Assembly: GCA_013400975.1 (NCBI GenBank)
Contig: WBMZ01003467.1
Coordinates: 1-64,000, forward strand
Origin: Atrichornis clamosus
Taxonomy: Eukaryota; Chordata; Aves; Passeriformes; Menuridae
Direction: 5' to 3'
DNA length: 64,000 nt
A model generated the notes under the pieces. That model saw nothing but the letters and a program-made list of their open reading frames with translations, did not search any database and was not told the DNA's origin. Each line of letters opens with the position of its first letter. The first letter of the stretch is position 1. This document shows positions 51,546 to 61,983 of this stretch, piece by piece. The position numbers and the translations under genes are program-made.

Positions 51546-53754
51546 AATGTTGCTTTTGTTTTGTGGCCATAGTAGAAAAAGCAAACTGTATACATATATT
51601 TATATAATTTTAGGATTGTTTTAATATTGTATATAACAATATTGTATTTAACTACACGAGCAATTTGTCTCTACTCAGTATGTTAGCTAAAAAAATTTAG
51701 GTGTGAACTACTTTGAACAGGTTGTTGGTAATGACTTTATAGAACTTTTAAAATAGCAGCTGTTTAGAATATTTGCCAATTAATTAATGATCATTTAACA
51801 ACAGCTGGGAACAGAACCATGTAGAATAATTTCTCTTCTTTATCTTCATTGAAATCGCACTCAGAATGGTAGATGTTTTAGTTCAGAAAAATAGCTTCTC
51901 ATCTTTCTGCACCTTTTCTGAAAGTCCAGAATTATTTGCTCACAGAGTCTTTCCACCCCTCAAACAGGATAGAAAGAAGCATTACAACTAGACACACGTA
52001 TAGGAAACCTCACTTGCTTGGAAAGGTGTAAATCTACAGGTCATGATGCTGCACATCATTTAAGCCTTTTATGTACCAGCGCTAGATTCTGTTTTTCTGC
52101 TGGCAGGGAAATTTGAAGATTGTGCTTCTTTCACATAATTATTTTGGTCCCTCTTTTCTTTTCATGTAGGAGGTCTTATAGCTCTGACACTCTCTTTACA
52201 TAAGCAGCCTGGCACTAAATGAATTTAATTTCTACTGCAATTTAATTCTAGCTCTGCAGATTCTTTATTTGGGATTTTAAGAATCTAGTACTAGATACCC
52301 AGACTGAGACTTCAGGCGTGCATTGTTGTATTTGAGGGTATCAAAGTATTTTAATAAGGAAAAGATATTTGGTAAGAGAAAAGAGAAGATACCGTAGGGA
52401 ATAATCCAGTGTTGTGAAAAGAACATACTAAAATGTTTCATAGGTTTTCCTTTCACACATTGTTAAAACATTATGAATACTGAATAACACAAATTCTGCT
52501 CTCTAGTCTGTCTTTTATAATAAGCAAGTTGGTTAAAAAAAAACCCATATAAAAAGCAACTGAAAAGGACAGGTATGTGTCACCATAAGGGCACTCTGTG
52601 TCACAAAGCAAGTATGCCCTGGCGCCAGCCAAAACAGCCACCCACTCAGGGTACCGGAGGGTAGGCATGCTGTTATGACCCAGATTCAAATGCTGAGAGT
52701 AGGAGTGAGAAAATGAAAGTGTTAATAATATTTAAAGCACAGAGCTAATGGGAGGGGAATTTCTGGGATTCCCCTTTCATTCCTATTCTCTCTCAAAAGA
52801 AAACGAGAGAGTTTCCTCTGGAAAGAAAATTTTTAAAATGGTCTCTTTGGCTTATCACCAAATGTTGAATATTTAGACTGAATGATATGCAGCAGAACTG
52901 TGCACCTGTCCTGACTGGAAATACATGCGTGAGTACTGAAGAGGAATAGATGAATTGAGAGGTATAAAATATCTGAGGACTTGAAACTTTGACTAGTGCT
53001 GAAATATTTTTTGAAAATGGAAAAAGATTTGTAATTTAACATACTGACATAATTCTTTGTTTTGCTGCAGCTGACATAAGTTTGAAAGACAATAAATCTG
53101 TTGCAGCCATCGACACCAGACCAGCAGCCTACCCCACCAAATAGCTTGCACAATGGCATTTTGGAAAGGATGGAGCATATGCTTACCATATTGCTGCAAA
53201 AACTCGCTTTTCTTACTCCTTGTTGTGCCTAATTCTGTTCATTCTTATTAGAACAAGCATTGTTATGTTGCTGAAGTGTGTTTAATGTTTTACAGAAATA
53301 TTACGAAGCCCTCCAACTCAGATAGGCTCAGTATCATATTAACACTTAATGTGGTTAAAGAAGAGTTAACATTTGCAAACTCAATTGTTTTACAGTGGTT
53401 GCTTTTTTAGCTTTAATAATAGAGAAATCAGAGCTTTGTCAGACTCTAGCAGCTCCTATGTTGAACAACACTCATAGATACAAATTACTTGATCCACTGC
53501 AAGTGTCTCTTAGGCAGATTCTCTACAACAGACATAAGGATTGCAGCATCAAGCTCTCTGGAAACTTCTATTCCTCAATAAGTCCTGTATTTAACCCATT
53601 TTCACATAAAAAGTATAGGACAGTAAAGATGATCTTGTGGTATTTCTCCGTTTAACTTTTTCAAACTCAAGTGGGTTACAGGGCTACCAGTATTTTTTTT
53701 TCTGTTAATGTTTTCTTCCTTTGACGTAGGCAGCTTTTCGGTTGGAAAGAATGA

Positions 53755-56006
53755 GAATCATAGTCATAGAATTGCTTATGTTGGAAAAGATCATGAAGGT
53801 CAACCACCAAACCAGCACTGCCAAGTCCATCACTAAACCATGTCCCCAAGTGCCACATCTGCACATCTTTTAAATAACCCCAGGGATGGCAACTCTACCA
53901 TTTCCTAAGCAGTCTGTTCCAATGCCTGGCAACCCTCCCAGTAAAGAAATTTTTCCTAATATCCAATCAAAACTTTCCCTAGAACAACTTTAGGACTTTT
54001 TCTCTTGTTCTCTTGTTACAGGAGAGGCTCACCCCTGTCTGTCTACACCCTTCTTTCAGGCAGCTGCAGAGAGCAATACGGTCTCCCTGAGCCTCCTTTT
54101 CTCCAGGCTAAACACCTCCAGCTCCCTCAGCTGCTCCTCATAGAACATGTGCTCCAGACCCTTCCCTAACTCCTTTGCCCTTCTCTGGACACACTCCAGC
54201 ACCTCAACATCTTTCTTGTGGTGAGGGGCCCAAAACTGAACACAGCATTTGAGGTGGGGCCTCACCACTGCTGAGCACATGGGGATGATCACTGCCCTGG
54301 TCCTGCTGGCCACACTCTTTCTGATACAGGCCAGGATGCCCTTGGTCTCCTTGGCCACCTTGGCACACTGCTGGCTCATGTTCAGTTGGCTGTCAGCCAG
54401 CACCCCCAGGTCCTTTTCTACCTGGCAGCTTTCCAGCCACTCTTCCCCAAGCCTGCAGTGTTGAATGGGGTTGTTGTGACCGAAGTGCAGGGCTGAACAC
54501 TTCACCTTGTTGAATCTCATGCAGTTGGCCTCGGCCCACTGTTCCAGCCTGTACAGATCTCTCTGTAGAGTCTTCCTACCCTCCAGCAGATCAACACTCC
54601 TGCCCAACTTAGTGTCACCTGCAAAGGTGTGCTTGATCCCCTCATCACTGATAAAGATATTAAACAGGGCTGGCCCCAGCACTGATCCATGGAGAACACC
54701 ACTTGTGACTGGCCACCAACTGGATAAAACTCCATTCCCCACCTTTCTCTGGGCCTGGCCATCCAGATGGTTTTTTTCCAAGCAAAGAGTGCACCCATCC
54801 AAGCCATGAGCAGCCATTTTCTTCAGGAGACTGCTGTGGGAAACAGTGTCAAATGCATTACTAAAGTCTAGGTGGACAACATCCACATTCTTTCCCTCAT
54901 CCATTAGATGGGTCACTATGTCACAGAAACAGATTGGGTTGGTCAAGCAGGACCTGCCTTTCATAAACCCATCCTACCCAGGCCTGATGGCCCATTGTCC
55001 TGTGCCTGGTCTGTGATGGCTTTGTGATGATCTGCCCAACAACCTTCCCCATCACTGAGGTCAGGCTGACAGGCTTATAGTTCCCCAGATCCCTCATCCA
55101 GACCATCTTGTAGATGAGCATTGCATTTGCTAACTTCTGGTCAACCAGGACCTCACTGGTTAGCCAGCACTGCTAGGAAATGAAAGTGGCTCGATAAGCA
55201 TTTCCACGATCTCCCTCAGGACCCTCGGGTGAATCCTGTCTGGCACCATAGACTTGTATATGTCTAAGTAGTGTAGCAGGTCACTAACAATTTCCCCTTG
55301 GATTATGGGGCTTCATTCTGCTTCCCAGTCTCATCTTCCACATCAAGGGGCTGGGTACCAAGAGAATAACTGGTCTTGCTATTAAAAACTGAGGCAAAGA
55401 AGACATTAAGTAGTTCAGCCTTTTCCTCACCCTTTGTCACAATATTTCCCTCCACATCCAGGAAAGGATGGAGATTTTCCTTAGTCCTCCTTTTGTTGCT
55501 GACATATTTTTAGAAATATTTTTTAATGTCTTTTATGGCAGTAGCAAGATTAAGTTCTAGTTAGACTTTGGCCCTAATTTTCTCCCTGTATAACCTCGCA
55601 ACATCTTTGTAGTCCTCCTGTCTGCCACTTCTTCCAAAGGTCATAAGCTCTCCCTTTTTTTTCCTAATTACCAGCTCTCTGTTCAACCAGACCAGTCTTC
55701 TCCCCTGCTGACTCATCTTTTGGCACATGGGGACAGCCTGCTCCTGCACCTTTAGGATTTTCTTCTTGAAGAATGTCCAGCCTTCTTGGACTCCTTTGTC
55801 CTTCAGGACTGTCTCCTAAGGGGTTCTGTCAACCAGGCTCCTAAACAGGCCAAAGTCTGCCCTCTGGAAGTCCAAGGTAGCACTTCTGCTGACCCCTCTC
55901 CTAACTTTCTGGAGAATTGAAAATTACCATTTTGTGATCTCTGTGCCCAAGACAGCCTCCAGCTATCCCATCACCTACAAGTCCTTCTCTGTTCACATAA
56001 CAAAAA
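53755..56006 (-). mobile_element. CR1 LINE, 5'-truncated (~2.25 kb)
   Basis: This is the largest transposon in the window. On the minus strand it begins within ORF2 near the end of the endonuclease region (complement of AAGTCCTTCTCTGTTCACAT at about 55,979). It continues through the linker and reverse transcriptase to the 3' region, and ends at 53,755 in the terminal repeats (complement of GAATCATAGTCATAGAATTG). The 5' break at about 56,006 is abrupt, as expected from incomplete reverse transcription. No target-site duplication was seen, which is normal for CR1. It lacks ORF1, the promoter region and most of the endonuclease, so it cannot move on its own. Confidence 0.92.
54056..55950 (-). 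pseudogene. CR1 ORF2 remnant (reverse transcriptase, broken)
   Basis: In life ORF2 encodes an endonuclease/reverse transcriptase that copies CR1 RNA into genomic DNA. The longest surviving frame (54,056-54,964, 302 codons) carries the palm. Motif A is [13 protein letters not shown] (residues 31-43), with the catalytic Asp kept. Motif B is [17 protein letters not shown] (88-104). Motif C reads FAGDTK (114-119), where the family has FADD. The stretch before motif C is shortened by about five residues against other CR1 copies. Upstream pieces lie in other frames: LGNYKPVSLTSVMGK at about 55,048-55,092 and the RRLVWLNREL / ARLYREKIRAK linker at 55,561-55,749. Frame breaks are apparent near 54,965, 55,175 and 55,308, and the C-terminus is frame-shifted after RRLRETV. 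It is a non-functional fossil. Confidence 0.9.
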
Positions 56007-59000
56007 AATGTCAGCATGTGGTTGCTTGCTTACAATATTTAGAATTACTTCAATAAATATGACTCGTGCAAAATAAAGATGATTTATTTACAATATCAGT
56101 TGTGCTTGGAGAGAGACTCCCCTAAGATAGAGCATAAATTAATAAGAAGTGGGGCTCAGGGGTGACTCATTAGCCTGCCTTCCTCTGAAGCTTTTTGGTG
56201 TTTGCAGGAGAGGTGATGGAAGGTTGAGGAGGAGAAGCAGATTCTCTCCTTTTGTGATGCCTCTTGTGAAAGCTTTTTCTCCCACTGACTGAGCGTGGAT
56301 ATTGAAAGTCTGTTCTATCTCCCAAAAGTCTGATGTCAACATCAGATGTCATCCACAGCAACAGCAGCAGCAGCCGCTGTGACAGTAAAAGGCAAACAGT
56401 GGAAGACATAGCCAAAACGTTGAAGTCCCTGCTTCCCTCCTCAGGGCTAACAAGGCACACAGAGACCTATATTCTGAACTTGGGACACAGCTGTTAAAAG
56501 CACTTTAGTTTTCCAACCTGTGTGTCTGGAAAACTTTGTGATTGCAAATGGTTTGGACAAGTCTGGCTTTTAAAGCAAAGCAAAAAAGGGATTCTTGAGG
56601 TTTGAAAGTGTAACAACTGAGTAAGAATGGCAGAATTTCACACCTCTTATTTCAGATTTTCAAAAGAGGCAAAATAATATTCCTGGTACTTTAACTCTGC
56701 TTTGTTTTTAATAAAATAAAATAAAATAATAAAATAAAGTAAAATAAATGACAATATAAAACTAAATGTATGGAATTAAATGAGCCCTACAACATACCCC
56801 AGAAACCATAAAAATTGCATCTGCATAGAAGTTTTCATTCAAAGAGTCAGTTTGAAAAGTGTTTGATTCGTAGAAAGGCTATTTATTAGTCTCATCACAC
56901 TTCCAGGTACAATGGAACTGTTAGTAATATATAGCACTATTGGAAAACACTTTGAAATAACCCTTATCCAAGGACTGGAGTGAGTTACCTTACAGTAGGT
57001 TGTCATGCTGTTTCTTTTTCTTCTTTTTTTTCAACTGCCATCTGTGCTCCAGAATTTATGTTTTCATTAAAGCAAAAATCAGCTGTAAGGATTTCAGTCT
57101 CATTCACATTAAAACCCTTTGGAATAACTGAGAACTTGATTGTCTAGTTACAAAGAAAAACTCTGAAATTCCATCCCCTTCTTTTCCAGTTTATATGTGA
57201 CCCTCATCTGTTTAAAATCTGGCAGTGCCAGAACTGTATGGAGTCCTCAGGAGGCAAAAATAGAAATCAGATACCAAGCATTGCAAGGAAGCTCTTTTAC
57301 TCTTCTGCAAGCTTGCAGTTGCATCTCTGAGAAGTCAGAAATGCCCCACTAATCTCAATGCAACATCAGCTTGGAGATCTAAAGCCACTAACTTAACTGT
57401 CAACTTCATTAACTATTCACTGTTTATTGAAGTGTATAACATTAGGTGTATGGAGAATGGCACAGGTTCCTTTACGCAGTAAACAGGAGTACCTGGAGAG
57501 ATAAATTACCATCAGTCTGAATTGCTAATTAAGGCAAAATCTGAAATTTCCTTTGATAACTCTAAAAATATGTTTATTTTAAATTGACTGGGTTTGTGGG
57601 TGGGTTTTTAGGAACAGTACTGCATTTTTCCTATCCTTATGTTTATATTATTTATAATTGTAAAGAACTCAGGTGAAAAAACCCAACCCTTACTAATAAT
57701 TAATATTATTGTTTCCACTGCTACCATTACCCAAAATGTTGAGGGAACTTGTTAGTGGGTCAGATGCTGGGTTTGTACTTCACATGAAAGAGATCACCTG
57801 GTTGTGCTGGTATCAGTGTATCTCCAATTTGTCAATGGCTCTCAGAAAGTGAAGCCATCCTGAATTGTTACAAGAATAACTATATACTGAGAAACAATCA
57901 GTGAAGTAAATTGCCTTCCCTCCTCTCTGTTGTTATTTCTTGGGGAGATGGTGGGGTTTTTTCACCCATTTTAATCTACGTTTATTTGCATTTTTTTTGT
58001 TGATGTTAGTTTCCCATACAAAAACTGTTCCAAAAAGTTTTTTAAAATGGCATTGACAAAACCAGGCACAGTATAAAAATGAGAGCCTTTTTAATATTCT
58101 GAAAGTTTGCATTCTGAAATTGTTTTCTCTCTTTTTGGGTAGCACTATCCATTGGATCTCTCAAATAATTCCTGTCTGAACTTCTGGGATTTGGGTAGGC
58201 AAGAGGGAAGGGCTCTATTCAGAATACTAACCAGGCATGTCCTGATTTAAGTTGTAAAAACTGACATTCATGAAGCCAGATTAAAGCTTGCACAGCCCTT
58301 GAAAGATGTATGGTGCAGTATAATTGCCGAGTGCAACATAATTGTTAATTATTTGGCTTCAGGCAACATAAAAATAGCAGTGTGCTCACACTCTTCGTCT
58401 GCAGGAGACACCAGAAATCACAAGATTAAAAAAATACTGTATTGTATAGGCCAGTTAACAGGAAAAAAAAACAGTGTGAGAGAGAAATCCTGGGATTCTG
58501 AAACACATCTCTGCTAAAACATAGTGTTTCATGGGAGATTTGTGTGATACCTTAAGGTAAAATGCTTATCAATAAACTTCATATTGCCTTGCAAATGGGC
58601 AATACCAGTTCTGCTGGCATTAGTTAAAGGGAAAGGATGCAAAGCAGGTTGATGGTTAGAAAACTGTTCAGAGGATTGTTTTTCTTTTACTAATGCAACA
58701 CAGAATGATGCAATACTGGTAAAAGTAAAAAGCTTTGTGAGCACAATAATCAGTGCCTTGACTAAGTGGTGGTGCAGTTCATGCATTTTTCAAGTAAATT
58801 CCTTAGAAACTGGTGTAGTCGGTGAATAATATTTTACTGAATTGGTCTCTTTAGAGTTGTCAGTGGAACAGGGTGAGAAATTGTGGTGCCAGCTGCATGC
58901 TGCAGCTGCAGTTGTTCATGAGACTGAGTCTAACTTCTTGACAAATGAAGACTAGAGAGAACACAGAGGCTTAAAGCTCCTGATTGTCCTTGCTAACCTG

Positions 59001-59014
59001 CAACAGAAATATTC
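56007..59014. other. unassigned AT-rich non-coding sequence
   Basis: No gene was recognised. It contains an (AAAAT)n microsatellite at 56,711-56,747. The two overlapping minus-strand frames at 56,139-56,460 (67 and 96 codons) have no domain. Confidence 0.45.
56711..56747. repeat. (AAAAT)n microsatellite
   Basis: Units of ATAAA are interrupted by a single-unit deletion (ATAAT) and one G substitution. Confidence 0.85.
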
Positions 59015-59090
59015 TGGGGTGAAATGCTGATTCAGTTAAGTCAGTGCCAAAGCTCCAGCTGACTGCAGTGGGAGCTGGGTTTCATCCATT
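59015..59090. repeat. short palindromic element, possible third MITE-like copy
   Basis: GGGGTGAAATGCTGATTCAG at the start and GAGCTGGGTTTCATCC at the end form imperfect inverted termini. The middle reads AGTCAGTGCCAAAGCTCC...GACTGCAGTGGG, which is the degraded 'AAGTCA(A/G)TGG...GACTTCAGTGGG' arrangement also seen in the centres of the copies at 15,702 and 33,070. It is more diverged and may belong to a sister subfamily. Confidence 0.4.
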
Positions 59091-61302
59091 TTTTTTATCC
59101 TTAGTAAAGGAGACACCATGAGTGCACTTAGGCATCTTTGTGAGAATCACACTTTGGTGTGACTGGGCAACATTTGATCAACATGGAACTGTGTTTTTTA
59201 CCTGGAATCAACACCCATCTTGTGTCAGCTCCATGTGTTGTCTCTCAGTTTCCCTGCCATGCATCTGTAACAGAGCTCACATGCTGTGAGAATGTCAGAG
59301 CTTGCTCTCCCAAGGGTCTCCTGGGTAGATTCTGATCCACGGAAATGGAAGAGGTTTGCAGACCATACTCACCACTGTGCCACGGGAAAACACTGCAGGC
59401 TTTGTGCGCTGTGGGCGTGGACAGACACAGAGTTTTGTTACCACAGTTGCCCTGGTCACCAAACGTTTTTCTAGGTTTCAGACCACGAGTACATGCAGGG
59501 CAGAAAGAGGTGATATGAAATGATAGTCAGAAAAATTTGGTTCCTCATCTACACACACCAGTGCAAAATCAAACAGTAAAGGAAAGCTATTTTCATAGAG
59601 CTGTTATAACTGAGAGAGGGTATTTTTTCACAGTACAAAATCCCTAGGGAATTGTCAGGCCTTTTATTAATTTGGTTTTTATCACACAGAATACTGTGTA
59701 CCAGTACAAAATTAACAACTTGGTATTTTGAAAGGAATGATACATATTACTTATTTCTGGGTTTCATGTTGGAGACTTTTTTTTTCTGGTATTGGAGGTA
59801 GTTTCATATGCAAAACTTCACCCACAACAAATGACTCAGACCTAATACAGCAACCCCAGTGAGAAAGCTGCTTGGTAAATGATAACCAGACAGGAACATA
59901 CTGACTCAAAGCAGTTTGAATACATCTCATGTGACTCATGATATCATTCACTGTCACTCTACTGAGTCTAGCATTTGTGCAATATAAAAACATGTTATTT
60001 AGCAAAGCCTTTATGTATCTGAGATATATTTAGCAGCACACTTTAAAATCTGGTGAAAATCTCTTCAGCTGAGATACCTTTGTTATCTTGTAGCTTGTTC
60101 CACTTCAAAAATTAACACAAATCTAACACAACATGTATCCTTACACGTGTTCAGCTGCTAATCTGTAATTTTGCATTATATCTGATCATCCTTATACCAT
60201 TTGTGGAAACTTCATGGTGATCTTTTTCTTAGCCACAGTAATTCTAGCTACTCACAACTGGTTTGTGTCATGCCTTTGCAGATTACTGCATTTATCAAAG
60301 GAACCAAAGGGGAAAGTAGCTGATGGGTTTAGTGAAGTGTGATAATCAGGGGAGTTTTTGATTTTCTTTTCTCTTTACAGCGGAGCTTAGAATAGTTAAT
60401 TGTTACTGTAGGGATATTTATATTTAAAAAAAACCCACTCAAATTTAGTTGTCTTTTATATGCAAAATGCTTAAATGTAGGTGGATTCACAGATTAATCA
60501 GATCAAATAGGTTTAGAGCTTTAAACAGTGCCATAGTCAAATAAGGCCTACATGGCACCTAATTGCCAAGATAGATCAGGAAACATGAAACAAAAATGAC
60601 TGATTGACCCATCCTATATTAAAGGAATTAGAATTTAAGTGATGATTTAACAAGGAAACAAACAAAAGTAAACTCAGCTTTAATTATGCTGATACAGAAA
60701 GGCTATGGAGAATTATTTGAGAGAAAGAAAATTAAGAGCTGCAAGAACAGACAGTATTTGAAATTCCTTTGAGAAATATAAAAACAGAGATAATCATATC
60801 ACAGATTTGGAACACATGTCAATTTGGTAACAAAGTAATGTCAATTTCAGGAGGTATTCTGCATTTTCAGACACAAGCGTTTCTAAAGTAGTGATTAGAA
60901 AATTCTTTGAGTTCACTCTAGGTTTAAGTGGATGGTATTACTTATACTTTATATAAAATTTCCTCAGATATTTTAGAAATGTGATGAAAAGAACTAATTC
61001 TCCAAGTGGATAAATACATCAGTTATATAAATACAGCAACCACAATGGCTATTTTAAATGCTAATAGATAAAAACATGCCTATTTGTATGCAAGACAAAA
61101 TGTGTTAAAATAATTAAAAATAGTAGAACAGCTAAAAAGTCTTATTTAAACCATAAAATTTCAATATAATCAAGTATATAGCTATAGAAGTAGACTCCAG
61201 TGGGTATGTCAGTTCAGTTATTGCTTAAAACATGAAGTTTAAGTTATTGTGGAAGAAACAGAAATCCTACTTCCATGTTGACTATTTTTTGTTCTTTTCT
61301 AG
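59091..61302. other. unassigned AT-rich non-coding sequence
   Basis: No gene was recognised. A TTTATCAAAGG word at about 60,291 matches a TCF/LEF core but is isolated. Confidence 0.5.
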
Positions 61303-61489
61303 TGAATTCCCTTGGGATATGATTGATACAATCTCAGCCACAGGGGAGCAATACCAGCAATGGCACAGTTCGAAGACAACTGAACTACAAGTCAAGAAAA
61401 GAAGAAATGCCAGTTGGCCAAATACAGCAAGTATAAATCTGTCAGTTTTTTTAGTCTTGATGTCTCTGTTACAATTGACATTATTATGA
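61303..61489 (+). CDS. candidate terminal coding exon with GPI-signal-like C-terminus, gene not identified
   Basis: A strong acceptor (TATTTTTTGTTCTTTTCTAG) precedes an open frame of about 62 codons that ends in TGA at 61,487-61,489. The first base would complete a codon from an upstream exon (two bases donated). The peptide begins with EFPWDMIDTISATGEQYQQW, continues through a basic KKRRNASWPN stretch and ends in SINLSVFLVLMSLLQLTLL, 19 largely hydrophobic residues with no cytoplasmic tail. Small residues before a terminal hydrophobic stretch fit a GPI-attachment signal, with an Asn in WPNTAS as a plausible omega site. An N-glycosylation sequon (NAS) and a second (NLS) are present; there is no cysteine. 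AATAAA at 61,978-61,983 with T/G-rich sequence after it could end the transcript. I do not recognise the family. It may be a chance open frame. Confidence 0.28.
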
Positions 61490-61767
61490 AGAAGGTCTGT
61501 TGTTTCTAGCTCCTGACTATACTAGAATATTGCTCTGATGTGATCATGTTGAAATGCCTCTCTGCTATGTTGATGGTGATATTTTCATTTAATTTTGTTC
61601 ATATTTCACATGCAGATTCATAATTCTGTGTTCTAGCTTTGATCACAAAGAAGAAACATCTGTGTTTGCCCATCCAGCAGTTAGTTGTCCAGGCCATGTT
61701 GCCTTACCTGACTTACAAGAATGTCACAGAAAAGAGTGGCAGAATATAAGTGGTATTTAATTATAGC

Positions 61768-61809
61768 ACAGGTACTACTTCTCTCCTTGCTAAGCGAAGT
61801 AGTACCTGT
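61768..61809. other. perfect 14-bp-stem hairpin
   Basis: ACAGGTACTACTTC (61,768-61,781) and its exact complement GAAGTAGTACCTGT (61,796-61,809) flank a 14-base loop. It lies in the putative 3' untranslated region of the candidate exon above. It could be an RNA hairpin or the trace of a small foldback element; the stem is too short for a typical microRNA precursor without extension. Confidence 0.6.
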
Positions 61810-61977
61810 CATAGGTGGAAATTAGGTTTGCCTGACCTGATATAATCTTAACAAGTGTATCGTAGCTGTTGCTTTTCTCTTTATGAGATCCTGGCCTTAG
61901 AAATATTGTCTGTGATTATTAGTGTGCTGGGTTAGGCTGGCCAGATGCTGGGTATGATCGTGTGCTTATGTTACCAA

Positions 61978-61983
61978 AATAAA
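61978..61983 (+). terminator. candidate polyadenylation signal
   Basis: An exact AATAAA is followed within 40 bases by a T/G-rich stretch (GGGCTGTCCTGTTTTCCTCC). I saw no other AATAAA between the stop codon at 61,489 and here. It is meaningful only if the upstream exon is real. Confidence 0.25.

Larger units (their letters stand above)
47951..53754. other. unassigned AT-rich non-coding sequence
   Basis: Apart from the candidate regulatory block at 51,290-51,545, the (TTTA)n tract at 48,858-48,884 and a hairpin at 49,976-50,001, nothing was recognised. Frames of 60-118 codons occur on the minus strand near 50,273 and 52,833, with no domain or exon structure. Confidence 0.45.

Noticed and set aside
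54249..54809. Plus-strand frames of 71 and 100 codons
   Set aside because: They are antisense shadows of the CR1 reverse-transcriptase remnant on the minus strand.
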